NCBI RefSeq assembly: GCF_000482245.1
Contig: NZ_AWNH01000095.1
Location: 1-64,000, forward strand
DNA from: Leptolyngbya sp. Heron Island J
GTDB lineage: Bacteria; Cyanobacteriota; Cyanobacteriia; Phormidesmidales; Phormidesmidaceae
Reading direction: 5' to 3'
DNA length: 64,000 bases
Under the pieces are notes generated by a model. That model was not told the origin of the DNA and searched no databases. It saw only the letters and a list, made by a program, of their open reading frames with translations. The position numbers were made by a program, and so were the translations under genes. How positions within the stretch are numbered: the first letter of the stretch is position 1; each line of letters begins with the position of its first letter. This document shows, piece after piece, positions 27,773 through 37,008 of the stretch.

Positions 27773-29290
27773 TTACGTACGAGAGTTAAAAGCAGCATAG
27801 GGCGACAATGTCGGCACCGGCCATCGGGCGTACCATTGTCCTAAATAGGGGATGAGATCCGTGGCCAAGGCGCGATATTGGTCTCGGTTGGGCGCGGCGT
27901 CAAGCTGTTCGGCAATGGTTTGGCCCACTGCCCTGAGGTCAAAGCCGGTGGGCATGCCGGCTTTGAGGACGACCTGGCCATTAACCAGAACCGTATCGAC
28001 ATCGGTGGCCTTGGCCCGCATTAGTATGACATGGAGAGGATTGGCCTCAGGAGACATCCAGGGCCAGGTGATGCGATCGCAATTTACCAACACCACATCG
28101 GCTCGATAGCCAGGGGCGAGTTTGCCAAGCTGTTGCGCTTTGCCCATGAGCTTAGCACTGCCAACTGTTGCCAGCCGCAAGATGTCGCCATAGCCAGGGG
28201 CCGGACTGTTAATTTGAGGAGACCGCTGCAGCCGCGCCGCTAATCGCATTTCAGCAAACATGTCCTCATCATCGCCGAGGGCGGTACCATCCATACCTAA
28301 CCCCACAGTCGCCCCACCAGAGACCATGGCTGTCAGCGGAGCCATGCCCGCCCGCAGCCGCAGGTTAGAGCTGGGGTTGTGGCTCACCGCAGCTCCAGTT
28401 TCTGCCAAAATCTCAATGTCAGCTGGGGTAAGCCAGACACCGTGGGCAATGGAGAATCGAGGACTCAGCACTCCCAGTTGGTTTAAGTGAGCAATAACAG
28501 ATTGACCATAGAGACGCGGCCCCATCAGTTTTTCATAGAAAGACTCCAGGGCATGGGTTTGGACATGGGTATCTAAACGCTCAGCGGCATCTACCATCTG
28601 TAGGAGTAGTTCATCGCCAACCCATTGAGGGCCTGGTGGACCAAACCAGATATCAATGTGGGGGTGAGTCTGATACTGTTGCACAAAGTCGGCAATCAGC
28701 TCTATGTGCGCTGTTCTAGATACGGGCTGTGCCATGGGTACCAGGGTTTGCAGCCGCTGTCTTAAGTCTTCTGGCAGACTGGCTAAAAAGGTATCATCTT
28801 CACCATGGACAAACATGCTTTCATAGCGCATGCCCGGCGTTAGGGCGACACGCATGCCAGCTTGCTCATAGGCGGCCAGTCGTCCCTCAAGATTGTCCCG
28901 ACAGTCCTGGGCGGTGCCACCCATGCTGGCCACATCCACAACGCTGGTTACCCCGCTCTGCAACAGCTGGGCAATACTCAGTAAGGTTTTAAGTTTAGGA
29001 TCTTGTGATCGCAAGCCAATATTGGCAAATAGCCACAATTCTAGAAAATCATCGTCCACACCCTGGAGAGAATTGGGCACCCCATTGCTGTGGTGGTGGG
29101 CATTGATTAACCCCGGCATCACAGCAAACCGATCAGAGCCAATCACCGCCGCCTGGGGATAGGTCGCCTGTAACGTCGTCCAGGCATCCACCGCTACAAT
29201 AGTATCGTCCTGGATTGCGATCGCGCCATCAGTTAGCGTAGTCTCACCCGTAAAAACCCAGCGACCTCGAATTAACCGCATATCTGTCAT
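27773..29290 (-). CDS. Amidohydrolase / aminohydrolase (TRZ/ATZ-type)
   Basis: A 505-residue metal-dependent amidohydrolase of the cytosine-deaminase-like class (S-adenosylhomocysteine, guanine or s-triazine deaminase relatives). The small N-terminal beta-sandwich leads into the metal-binding INAHHHSNG; further ligands are His in VQTHALES, His in SIAHGVWL and Asp in GLGMDGTALGDD. The C-terminal motif LGKLAPGYRADVVLVN is typical. I prefer ATG 29290 (MTDMRLIRGRWVF) over the upstream in-frame start at 29320 because family members begin close to the R-G-x-V strand. Exact substrate unknown. Convergent with the TcA-like gene; no functional link is evident. Confidence 0.9.
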   Translation of the reverse strand: MTDMRLIRGRWVFTGETTLTDGAIAIQDDTIVAVDAWTTLQATYPQAAVIGSDRFAVMPGLINAHHHSNGVPNSLQGVDDDFLELWLFANIGLRSQDPKLKTLLSIAQLLQSGVTSVVDVASMGGTAQDCRDNLEGRLAAYEQAGMRVALTPGMRYESMFVHGEDDTFLASLPEDLRQRLQTLVPMAQPVSRTAHIELIADFVQQYQTHPHIDIWFGPPGPQWVGDELLLQMVDAAERLDTHVQTHALESFYEKLMGPRLYGQSVIAHLNQLGVLSPRFSIAHGVWLTPADIEILAETGAAVSHNPSSNLRLRAGMAPLTAMVSGGATVGLGMDGTALGDDEDMFAEMRLAARLQRSPQINSPAPGYGDILRLATVGSAKLMGKAQQLGKLAPGYRADVVLVNCDRITWPWMSPEANPLHVILMRAKATDVDTVLVNGQVVLKAGMPTGFDLRAVGQTIAEQLDAAPNRDQYRALATDLIPYLGQWYARWPVPTLSPYAAFNSRT

Positions 29291-29581
29291 CGTTGCCGTC
29301 CACTTAGAAAACCACGTCAAGCAACAGTCTATTCTGAAACTTTTTTGATGTTTGTCAATTAATTCAGACTAGTACCCATGGCAGAAACTTAGCAGCTATT
29401 TCATCCCCCATCTACCCATCCACTCATCCACTCATCCCCACTGAATAGTGAGCCAACTTACGCCACAGAGCACTAGGGTGCTGGTAATTTTTCTGTTGCT
29501 TAAAATTCTGTAAATTAATTAATTTTTTGCTTCAGCAAGTGATACAAGGGATTTAATGCTGAGAAATGCTGCTGTTTTACC

Positions 29582-30121
29582 ATGACGACCCAGTTTGATC
29601 CAGATATTCATGCTAAACGGGTCGATACCGAAGTCGGCGCAATCGGATCTATCCTGCAGCGTCTGGGTCAAACCATGCAGCGCGATCAGCTGGTGCAAAC
29701 GACGACTGAGGATCTGCGCACCTTTCTACAAGTTAATCGAGTCGTTATTTATTACTTTTACAATCAATGGGAAGGCCAGGTTACCTTTGAAGCCCTAAGT
29801 TCCGGGGAATTCTCCATCTACGGTTCGACCGGTCCAGACCAATGTTTTAACGGTGAGTATGCTGAACTTTATCTGGCTGGTCGCATCCGAGCTATTGAGG
29901 ATATTGAAACAGCCTCCATTGAGCCCTGTCACCGTGACTTTTTGCGACACTTGCATGTACGAGCCAATCTGGTAGTGCCCATTTTGACTAATCAGGGGCT
30001 ATGGGGTTTGCTCGTGGCCCATCACTGTCAGGGCCCCAAGGTTTGGTCAGAGATAGACGTTAAACGGATGCAGGAAGGTGCTTTGACCCTGGCCTCGGCT
30101 CCTTCTATTAAGGATCATTGA
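29582..30121 (+). CDS. Free-standing DXCF-type cyanobacteriochrome GAF protein
   Basis: A 179-residue protein consisting of essentially one GAF domain with N- and C-terminal helices and no kinase, GGDEF or HAMP output. It has the bilin-lyase-type cysteine of cyanobacteriochromes, Cys116-His117 in EPCHRDFL, plus the second cysteine of the DXCF class, Asp86-Gln87-Cys88-Phe89. The spacing of 28 residues between the two cysteines equals that in known DXCF proteins. Flanking motifs GEYAELYLAGRIRAIEDIE, VRANLVVPIL and LWGLLVAHHC are canonical. DXCF proteins typically photoconvert between blue and green or teal states after isomerising phycocyanobilin to phycoviolobilin. The output must be through protein interaction, or this is a relic of a larger sensor. 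Start ATG 29582 is well placed. Confidence 0.88.
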   Translation: MTTQFDPDIHAKRVDTEVGAIGSILQRLGQTMQRDQLVQTTTEDLRTFLQVNRVVIYYFYNQWEGQVTFEALSSGEFSIYGSTGPDQCFNGEYAELYLAGRIRAIEDIETASIEPCHRDFLRHLHVRANLVVPILTNQGLWGLLVAHHCQGPKVWSEIDVKRMQEGALTLASAPSIKDH

Positions 30122-30167
30122 GGGGGGATATTGCTAGGAGCGACGGCTGGTTCCTTACAGCAGAGCA

Positions 30168-30258
30168 GCCGTTGCTGATTTAGAGAATGAACCGATCGAT
30201 TCGCAACACCATACAGCGATATCTTTGAGAGAAAATCATGGTTCGGCTCAGCAACGCC
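30168..30258. repeat. MITE-like element, copy 1
   Basis: A 91-bp element bounded by GCCGTTGCTGA and TCAGCAACGCC (10 of 11 complementary), internally rich in short palindromes such as ATCGAT. A second copy lies at 35073-35168. It lies between the cyanobacteriochrome and GNAT genes. Confidence 0.6.
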
Positions 30259-30328
30259 CAGGTCAAGAATCCCTACTGAATCAAGTCTTGAATGCTACCT
30301 TTAAAGCACCCTCTGAGAGGTTGCCCCT

Positions 30329-30916
30329 ATGGAAGTTCTATACCGAGCAGGCCAAAAAACAGATGTCAAAACCCTGGCTGAACTAGAGGATATCGCCTCG
30401 GGCGGAGCCGTCGAGTTTCTTTTCCACGACTTGATGCCAGGGGTTTCGGCAGTGCAATTTGTCGCATCTGGCCTGGAACAGGATGTGTATCCCCACTCTT
30501 ATCGCAGTGCCATTGTGGCCGAATTGAATCACCACGTCATTGGCATGGCCCTCTCATTTCCGGCCACTTATCATCAAATTACTCCGGAAATGCGTGACCT
30601 TTTCCCACCAGACCGGCTGGAGCACTTTCAAGACTTTTTCTCGGCCCGAGTGGAAGGCAGTTTTTTTCTTGATGCTCTGTGTGTGTTGACAGACTATCAG
30701 CACAAAGGCATTGGCTCTCGGCTGATTGAGCTCACAAAATCAAAAGCCCAGACAGAAGGCTATAACAGTTTAAGCCTGATCGTATTGGCAGATAATATCG
30801 GGGCCCAGCGGTTATATCAGCGCCATGGATTTGAGAGCGTCAGATCCATCGAACTCCATCCCCATCCTCTGATGCCACACCAGGGGGGGGCGCTATTGAT
30901 GAGGGCCAACCTGTAA
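30329..30916 (+). CDS. GNAT-family N-acetyltransferase
   Basis: A 195-residue GNAT acetyltransferase. Acetyl-CoA-binding motif A is FFLDALCVLTDYQHKGIGSRLIE (Q/R-x-x-G-x-G/A as QHKGIG, near residues 122-128), followed by motif B SLIVLADNIGAQRLYQRHGF. The N-terminal half (VEFLFHDLMPGVSAVQFVASGL) matches acetyltransferases that act on small molecules or amino termini. The substrate is not predictable. It sits between two MITE-like ends and 90 bp before the large regulator gene, on the same strand. Confidence 0.9.
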   Translation: MEVLYRAGQKTDVKTLAELEDIASGGAVEFLFHDLMPGVSAVQFVASGLEQDVYPHSYRSAIVAELNHHVIGMALSFPATYHQITPEMRDLFPPDRLEHFQDFFSARVEGSFFLDALCVLTDYQHKGIGSRLIELTKSKAQTEGYNSLSLIVLADNIGAQRLYQRHGFESVRSIELHPHPLMPHQGGALLMRANL

Positions 30917-30923
30917 AACTCAG

Positions 30924-30940
30924 TTCGGATCAGCAATGCC
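30924..30940. repeat. Solo right end of the MITE-like element
   Basis: TTCGGATCAGCAATGCC matches the right ends of the elements at 30168-30258 and 35073-35168 but has no left partner nearby. It lies 66 bp before the start of the SARP-STAND-WD40 gene. Confidence 0.4.
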
Positions 30941-31006
30941 CAACAAATTATCTGATAGTGTTGTGCTTTTCCCTCTTGATGTTTGTGAACGGCTGAGCCT
31001 ACAGTA

Positions 31007-34000
31007 ATGCAATCTTCCAAACGGCTATGTATCAATCTGCTAGGTCATTTTCGATTAACGTTTGAGCACCAACCGGTCGAAGGATTACAGGCAGATAGAT
31101 ATCAGTCGTTGATCGCCTATTTGGTGCTGAATGCGCAAACACCTCAGCTGCGCTCTCAGCTGGCCAGTGTATTTTGGCCAGATACCACCGATGCCAAAGC
31201 AAAAACGAGTCTGAGGCGAGAACTACATCGACTGAGACAGATTTTGCCAGCTGCGGATCAGCTACTGGCGGTCACATCCCAAACGATTCAATGGCGACCT
31301 CAATATTCATTCTGGTCGGATGTGGCGGCATTTGAAACCCAAATTGCCCAGGCGGCTGAGGCGGTGGCGGCTCCAGCCAAGGCCGAGAGCCTCAAGCAAG
31401 CTATCGAGCTGTATCAAGGTGAACTACTCCCCACCTGCTATGACGATTGGATTGAACCGGAGCGCCATCGTTTGCATCAGCTTTTGATCAATGGGTTGGC
31501 TGATTTGAGTTCGGTATTAGCTGAATTGGGAGACTATCGGGATGCGATCGCAACTACCCAACGCTTACTCCAGCTAGAACCCCTGAATGAGTCGGGCTAT
31601 CTAACCTTGATGCAGTGCCATGCCCACCAGGGAGAACGAGCCAATGCCCTGCAGGTGTACCACCAGTGCATGACGCTGCTACGGGATGAAATGGGCATTG
31701 ACCCCAGTCTAGAAACCCGTCAGTTTTATGAACAACTACTCTTAGATGAAACCCCACCACCAGCATCTAGACAGGCTGAGCCATGGCCGGGGCAATTGAC
31801 TACTGAGTCTGTGGCCATCGGTGCTCCTAAAACAAAAACACAAATCGATTGGGGAGAAGCTCCAGATATTAGTTTTTTCTATGGCCGCTCAGAGGAGGCA
31901 AGCCAGCTATGTCAGTGGATTGACCAAGACCAGTGTCGCCTGGTGACTGTAGTGGGGATGGGCGGCATTGGCAAAACGTCCCTGGCGGCCAAGGTGATTC
32001 ATCAGCTGCAGACAAAATTTGACTTCATCATCTGGCGTTCGCTGCGTAATGCACCGCCGCTGAATACGTTGCTAGAAGATTTAGTACCGTTTATATCTAA
32101 CCAGCAAGAAGCGACCTGTTCCCTGACTCGATGGGTGCATTGGCTACGGCAAGCGCGATGTTTACTGATTTTGGACAATGTGGAAACCCTGTTTAAGGGG
32201 GGAGAACGGGCTGGTCAATATCGTGAGGGCTATGAGAACTATAGTGAGCTGGTGTCAGTCGCCGGTCAGACTAACCATCAAAGCTGTCTGTTGCTAACCA
32301 GTCGAGAAAAACCGGCTGAGGTGGCCACGATGTCAGAGGCCAATCCTGCGGTGCAGGTGCTGCAGTTAGAAGGTTCGCCGGAGGCAGCACTGGCTCTGAT
32401 TGAAGCGAAGCAACTGGTGGGTAGCCAAGAGGATAAAAACCGGCTTTGCGATCGCTACGGCCACAGTCCCCTATCGCTGCAGATCATCAGCAGTTCCATC
32501 CGCGATGTGTTTGATGGCGATATCTCCCTATTCCTCAAAGAAGACACCTTGCTCTTTAATGGTGCACGAAAATTGTTAGATGTTCAGTTTGACCGTCTCT
32601 CCCCCCTGGAACAAACGGTCATGACCTGGCTGGCGATTAATCGAGATTGGACCACAATTACTGAACTCAAGACGGATATTTATCCATCCTGCCATAAGAC
32701 AAAATTAATTGAGGCCATCGAATCACTCTGTTGGCGTTCTCTAATTGAACGACGGGGTAATACCTATACTCAACAGCCGGTGATTATGGAGTATGTCATC
32801 GATCGGCTGATTGAACAGATCAGTGAGGAATTAGCTGATCCTGAGTGTTTTAGCAGCCAGCCACTAAAGTCTCTGGCAACAGTCACCTATGCCTTAATTA
32901 AAACGACTGTCAAAGATTTTGTACGAGAGAGCCAAGAAAGGCTGATCTTACAGGTTGTTGCTGAGCAGTTGAGGCAATCGTTATCGCATCCAGAACCGGC
33001 TATTCTGGACCATCTCAAAACACTACAATCACTTCAGAAAAAAGCCACTGGCTATAGCGCTGGCAATCTGATTAATCTTGCGTGGGCCCTGGCTATAGAC
33101 TTTACGGAGTTGGATTTATCAAGACTAACAATTTATCATGCCTATCTACAGCATGTGCCTCTGCAACAGGTTGACTTTTCCCATACTGTATTTAAAGAAG
33201 CGGCATTTAATCAACCCTTAGATCCTGTTGCCAGCGTTGCCTATAGTCCTGACGGTTCATTGCTGGCCACAGGTGAAGGAGATGGGCGAGTTGTTGTCTG
33301 GCGAACGGTTGATCAAAGACCGATCTTGATCATAAAAGAAGCGTCAACCAGCTGGGTGATTGCTGTGGATTTTATCCATAATGGTAAACACTTAGCGACT
33401 GAAGGCAAGGCTGGAGAAATAAATATTTGGGATGTTGCTACAGGCCAATTGATTCAAGTGCTAAAAGAGCATACAGGTATTGTTTGGACCCTGAATACTA
33501 GCCCCACTGATAATTTGCTAGTGAGTGGTAGCCTCGACACTCATTTGATCCTGTGGGATTTAACTACCTACAAACCTCGACATCGCTTAACAGGACACAC
33601 CCAACAGATTAATTCAGCCGTTTTTAGCCCAGACGGCCAACAAATTGCCAGTGTTAGCGTTGATAAAACCCTGCGTATTTGGGATGCTCAAACGGGAGAA
33701 GTGCTCACTGTCTGGCACTGTGAAACTGAGCCTAAATGTGTCAGTTTTAGTCCAGATGGACAGTATTTGGCTATTGGTGAAAATGATGGCAGTATTCGCA
33801 TCTGGAATTTACAAACCCGACAAATTGAACTGACATTCCAAGCACACAAATATTGGATCTCATCCGTGGCGTTTAGCCCCTGTGGTAATTATCTTGCTAG
33901 CGGTAGTGCTGACGCTACAACCAAGTTGTGGGACCCGAAAACAGCTCAGCTGCTGCGCATTGCAACTGTTTATACTAGCCTCGTATGGGCCCTGGCATTT

Positions 34001-35074
34001 AGCCCCGATGGTCAACAGTTGGCCGTTGGCAGCAATGATCACACCATTCGACTATGGGAAATACCCCAGAAACGTCTTTTCAAGGCATTGCAGGGCTTCT
34101 CCAGTTGGGTGAACTCAGTGCGTTTTCATCCTAATAAACCTCTCTTAGTGAGTGGCAGTAGCGATCACAAGGTGAGACTTTGGCATGTAGATACGGGTGA
34201 GCTGATCAGCACATTCGAAGGGCAGAGTGACGCCGTCTTAGGGGTGGCGGTCAGTCCTGATGGCAAGATGATAGCCGGTAGTGGTGTTGAGAACACTATT
34301 AGTCTATGGGATGTGGCAACAGGTCGGCTTTTGAAGGTGCTGCATGGGCATGATTTTGCCGTATATTTCGTAGAGTTTAGCGCCGATGGTCAACTGTTGT
34401 TGAGTAGTGGATTCGACCAAACAGTGCGTCTATGGGATGTGCCCTCTGGACAGGTGATTAAAACCATTGATGCCCATGACGGTTGGGTGTTTGCAGCTCG
34501 CTTTAGCCCGGATGGTCAATACTTTGCCAGTACGGGTATGGATGGTGCCATTAAACTGTGGGATACGGCAACGAGAGAATTGCTCACTGTTTTGCAAAGC
34601 CAAAAAAGTTCCACCTGGACGTTAGGGTTTCACTGTGATGGTCAACAGTTAGTGATCGGCGGTGATGATGGCACAGTGCAACTATGGAATCCTAAGACGA
34701 GTAAGCTGCTAAAAACTCTGCAAGGGCACCAGGCAACTGTTTGGGTGGCTGATTTTAGCCCGAATGGCAGCATCATAGCTACGGGTGGCGACGATCAGAT
34801 GGTTAAACTTTGGGATGCAAACACAGGCAAATTGTTACGGATTCTGGATTTACATCATGGACGGATCAACTCACTATCTTTTACTCCCGATGGTCAAATA
34901 CTGGCCAGTGGCAGTGCGGATCAAACGATTCGACTTTGGCATGTTGCTACGGGTGAATGTTTGAAGACTCTGATGGTGCCCAGACCTTACGAGAATATGA
35001 ATATTACCGATGTGCAAGGGTTAACCGCTGCTCAAAAAGAGTCTTTGAAGGCGCTGGGAGCATTTGAGAAGTAA
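31007..35074 (+). CDS. SARP/BTAD-NB-ARC-WD40 STAND transcriptional regulator
   Basis: A 1355-residue cytoplasmic regulator in four parts. Residues 1-100 form the OmpR-like winged helix of SARP activators ([20 protein letters not shown], then [12 protein letters not shown]). Residues 105-250 are the BTAD TPR-like domain ([52 protein letters not shown]). Residues 285-560 are an NB-ARC STAND NTPase, with Walker [12 protein letters not shown] near 317, Walker [10 protein letters not shown] near 386 and sensor LLLTSREK. About residues 740-1330 hold 14 WD40 repeats ending in x-LWDV-type strands. The layout is that of AfsR-like activators with a WD40 sensor in place of TPRs. It probably activates transcription when a ligand reaches the propeller and ATP is bound. 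SARPs bind direct repeats spaced 11 bp; such sites occur nearby at 36589, 36939 and 44247. Confidence 0.93.
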   Translation: MQSSKRLCINLLGHFRLTFEHQPVEGLQADRYQSLIAYLVLNAQTPQLRSQLASVFWPDTTDAKAKTSLRRELHRLRQILPAADQLLAVTSQTIQWRPQYSFWSDVAAFETQIAQAAEAVAAPAKAESLKQAIELYQGELLPTCYDDWIEPERHRLHQLLINGLADLSSVLAELGDYRDAIATTQRLLQLEPLNESGYLTLMQCHAHQGERANALQVYHQCMTLLRDEMGIDPSLETRQFYEQLLLDETPPPASRQAEPWPGQLTTESVAIGAPKTKTQIDWGEAPDISFFYGRSEEASQLCQWIDQDQCRLVTVVGMGGIGKTSLAAKVIHQLQTKFDFIIWRSLRNAPPLNTLLEDLVPFISNQQEATCSLTRWVHWLRQARCLLILDNVETLFKGGERAGQYREGYENYSELVSVAGQTNHQSCLLLTSREKPAEVATMSEANPAVQVLQLEGSPEAALALIEAKQLVGSQEDKNRLCDRYGHSPLSLQIISSSIRDVFDGDISLFLKEDTLLFNGARKLLDVQFDRLSPLEQTVMTWLAINRDWTTITELKTDIYPSCHKTKLIEAIESLCWRSLIERRGNTYTQQPVIMEYVIDRLIEQISEELADPECFSSQPLKSLATVTYALIKTTVKDFVRESQERLILQVVAEQLRQSLSHPEPAILDHLKTLQSLQKKATGYSAGNLINLAWALAIDFTELDLSRLTIYHAYLQHVPLQQVDFSHTVFKEAAFNQPLDPVASVAYSPDGSLLATGEGDGRVVVWRTVDQRPILIIKEASTSWVIAVDFIHNGKHLATEGKAGEINIWDVATGQLIQVLKEHTGIVWTLNTSPTDNLLVSGSLDTHLILWDLTTYKPRHRLTGHTQQINSAVFSPDGQQIASVSVDKTLRIWDAQTGEVLTVWHCETEPKCVSFSPDGQYLAIGENDGSIRIWNLQTRQIELTFQAHKYWISSVAFSPCGNYLASGSADATTKLWDPKTAQLLRIATVYTSLVWALAFSPDGQQLAVGSNDHTIRLWEIPQKRLFKALQGFSSWVNSVRFHPNKPLLVSGSSDHKVRLWHVDTGELISTFEGQSDAVLGVAVSPDGKMIAGSGVENTISLWDVATGRLLKVLHGHDFAVYFVEFSADGQLLLSSGFDQTVRLWDVPSGQVIKTIDAHDGWVFAARFSPDGQYFASTGMDGAIKLWDTATRELLTVLQSQKSSTWTLGFHCDGQQLVIGGDDGTVQLWNPKTSKLLKTLQGHQATVWVADFSPNGSIIATGGDDQMVKLWDANTGKLLRILDLHHGRINSLSFTPDGQILASGSADQTIRLWHVATGECLKTLMVPRPYENMNITDVQGLTAAQKESLKALGAFEK

Positions 35075-35168
35075 GGCGTTGCTGATTTAGAGGAGAAATC
35101 GATCTAGCAGGATCGCCTGACAGCAATATTTTTCAGATTAGAGCCTGGTCGAGGATCAGCAACGCCTT
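35073..35168. repeat. MITE-like element, copy 2, overlapping a stop codon
   Basis: A 96-bp element with perfect 13-bp terminal inverted repeats AAGGCGTTGCTGA / TCAGCAACGCCTT. Its left end supplies the last two bases of the TAA stop codon of the regulator gene, so the C-terminus of that protein ends at the element boundary. Its right end is 4 bp from the stop of the convergent glycosyltransferase. It may double as a bidirectional terminator. Confidence 0.7.
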
Positions 35169-35171
35169 AAT

Positions 35172-36470
35172 CTAATAACGGCCTAAGGGCTGAGAAGAGA
35201 ATAGGGTTTCTAGGAGTGTGATCGCATTTCCCACACCCTCCTCAGCCCGAATTTTCTCCCCCAATGTCTCAGCATTGTGTCGTAGGGTTTGGTTAGAAAC
35301 AAGCTCATGCATTGCCTCAGCCAGCTTGCTTATCGTTAGCTGTTTTTGCGGAATCGGCTTTGGCCCCACCCCTAGGGTATAAATCTGTTTGCCCCAAAAT
35401 GGCTGATCGCCAAAGAAAGGACAAATCAATGTGGGACGTCCGGCTCGCAACCCTGCGGCAGTTGTACCTGCACCACCATGGTGGATGACGGCTGACACTT
35501 TTGGAAACAACCAGTCGTGGGGGGCTTGCTCTAGCTGAAAAACTGTTTTAGGTAAGTCGCCTGTTTGCAGGCCACCCCAGCCCGTGGCCAGAATACCGCG
35601 TTGATGGGTGGTCTGTAATGCTTCAAGCACAACCTTAGCCAGTCGCTGGGGCTGACTGCCAGAGATACTGCCAAAGCCAATATAAATGGGCGGTGCCCCC
35701 GCCTCCAGAAATGCTTTTAAGTCATCTGGAGGCTGCCAGCTATCGTGTTGTTCCAAAAACCAATAGCCATTAACATAGGCAGCCTCTGGCCAGTCAGTTG
35801 GTCGGGGAACAACATGTTGGCTATAGCCATGGAGCACAGGAATAGGACTACCATCCGCCCGGTGCAACAGGTCCATACCTTTAGGCTTGGGCGGTAGCTG
35901 CAACACCTGGCGACGAAATTCATTGGGAATCCCCCCATACAAACCAATGGCTGTATGCACAATCCAATAGGTGAGGCGGTTATACCAGCGGCCCAGGGGC
36001 CAATCTGGGAAACCCATGGCAGGGGATTGAGCCGTAGGCACAAACTGGGGAAACGGTAGGGCGATAACTAAGGGGATTTTCTGTTTGTCGGCAATGGCTT
36101 CAGCCATAAATGCGGCTTTAGATGCCAAAATCAACAGATCCGGTGCAACCGATTGGGTGGTTTGCCAGATATCCTGCAGGGTCTGGCGATACATTGACTT
36201 CACCTGGGAAAACAGTTTGATGTTAGTGCGAATAGTACCCCACAGATTGTTGGTATTTTCCATCGCATCTCGACCCGCATCTGAGTCCATCAGCTGCATC
36301 AGCTGATTGTTCATATGGCCGTAATGCAGACCCTGTTCAGTGATAAAGGATTGAAACAGCATACTGGTGCAAACAGTGACCTCATGGCCAGCGGTCTTTA
36401 ATCCTTGACCCAGAGCAACGTAGGGTTGCACATCACCGCGAGAGCCCAGGGTAACGATTAAGACTTTCAT
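35172..36470 (-). CDS. Family 1 UDP-glycosyltransferase
   Basis: A 432-residue GT-B enzyme of the MGT/UGT type (sterol, macrolide or carotenoid glucosyltransferases). The N-terminal acceptor domain opens with VLIVTLGSRGDVQPYVALGQGL. The C-terminal donor domain has IYIGFGSISGS and the nucleotide-sugar motif SAVIHHGGAGTTAAGLRAGRPTL, then PFFGDQPFWG. The start motif GSRGDVQP is typical of the sterol/lipid glucosyltransferase branch. Acceptor unknown; a carotenoid or other lipid is possible because a lycopene-cyclase-like gene lies 2 kb away, but that is inference. Its start faces the SARP-type operator at 36589-36615. Confidence 0.93.
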   Translation of the reverse strand: MKVLIVTLGSRGDVQPYVALGQGLKTAGHEVTVCTSMLFQSFITEQGLHYGHMNNQLMQLMDSDAGRDAMENTNNLWGTIRTNIKLFSQVKSMYRQTLQDIWQTTQSVAPDLLILASKAAFMAEAIADKQKIPLVIALPFPQFVPTAQSPAMGFPDWPLGRWYNRLTYWIVHTAIGLYGGIPNEFRRQVLQLPPKPKGMDLLHRADGSPIPVLHGYSQHVVPRPTDWPEAAYVNGYWFLEQHDSWQPPDDLKAFLEAGAPPIYIGFGSISGSQPQRLAKVVLEALQTTHQRGILATGWGGLQTGDLPKTVFQLEQAPHDWLFPKVSAVIHHGGAGTTAAGLRAGRPTLICPFFGDQPFWGKQIYTLGVGPKPIPQKQLTISKLAEAMHELVSNQTLRHNAETLGEKIRAEEGVGNAITLLETLFSSQPLGRY

Positions 36471-36588
36471 GATGTATTCACTCCCCTAGGAGATTCTAAT
36501 GTGGCTGCACTGTTCTATTTCCAATATTAGGCCATGAGCTTAGATATGTGTGTCGCAGCGATCCCTATGGGCTTGGTTGTAGTGCTGG

Positions 36589-36615
36589 GACGCATTAGAG
36601 ACGAGTTAGAGACGC
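36589..36615 (+). promoter_or_regulatory. SARP-like operator 1: three GACGx half-sites, 11-bp period
   Basis: GACGC at 36589, GACGA at 36600 and GACGC at 36611, exactly 11 bp apart; the last two are preceded by TTAGA. It lies 119 bp upstream of the divergent glycosyltransferase and 95 bp upstream of the 36710 small ORF. See the two related sites at 36939 and 44247. Confidence 0.55.
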
Positions 36616-36637
36616 CTGTTTGGTTACCTTTGGGGTA

Positions 36638-36663
36638 GTTGAAAACCAGATAACGTTTTCAAC
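36638..36663. promoter_or_regulatory. Perfect inverted repeat, probable operator
   Basis: GTTGAAAAC, 8-bp spacer, GTTTTCAAC: perfect 9-bp arms with dyad symmetry, 46 bp before the ATG at 36710. Shape suits a dimeric repressor or activator; it could also be a short hairpin in the leader. Confidence 0.45.
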
Positions 36664-36709
36664 CGGCACAGTTTAACCCCACAACTACACATTAGGGAGG
36701 ACTCGAAAA

Positions 36710-36901
36710 ATGTTGCACGTATTACGACCTTATCATCTTGTGTTTGAGCGACTTGCGATCGCATTCCTCTTCACCTTCATCATTGCTGATTTATACCCCC
36801 ATCCATCTCTGTCGCCAGGGTTAATTATGTCAACTGTGTCATATCTGCAATCCGATGCGACTGAGTTAGTGGACCATGACACCACGACTTTGAATAAATA
36901 A
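36710..36901 (+). CDS. Small hydrophobic ORF of unknown function
   Basis: A 63-codon frame with an unusually good ribosome site: AGGGAGGA ends about 8 nt before the ATG. The first 40 residues contain a membrane-spanning stretch (LAIAFLFTFIIADLYP); the tail is polar (SDATELVDHDTTTLNK). An internal ATG gives an alternative start MSTVSYLQSDATELV. It lies between two SARP-like operators and downstream of a perfect inverted repeat. No family recognised; it may be a leader peptide or small membrane protein. Confidence 0.45.
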   Translation: MLHVLRPYHLVFERLAIAFLFTFIIADLYPHPSLSPGLIMSTVSYLQSDATELVDHDTTTLNK

Positions 36902-36938
36902 CCGAGCAGCTGTTAAAACGATGGCATCACAAGGATTG

Positions 36939-36965
36939 GACGCCCTGGAGACGGTCTGGAGACGC
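36939..36965 (+). promoter_or_regulatory. SARP-like operator 2: three GACGx half-sites, 11-bp period
   Basis: GACGC at 36939, GACGG at 36950 and GACGC at 36961, exactly 11 bp apart, the later two preceded by CTGGA. The sequence after the last repeat, GACGCCGACTTAATTA, aligns with the same position of operator 3 (GACGCCCATCTAACTA), so a -10-like TAAYTA sits at a fixed distance, as in SARP-activated promoters. The NTF2-like gene starts 43 bp downstream. Confidence 0.6.
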
Positions 36966-37008
36966 CGACTTAATTAAAGTAAAACCATGGTAATAGGAAA
37001 AGATAACC

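Noticed and set aside
29395..29445. CATCCACTCATCCACTCATCC short tandem stretch
   Set aside because: A few copies of a low-complexity heptamer-like repeat, frequent in cyanobacterial intergenic DNA; no further structure.
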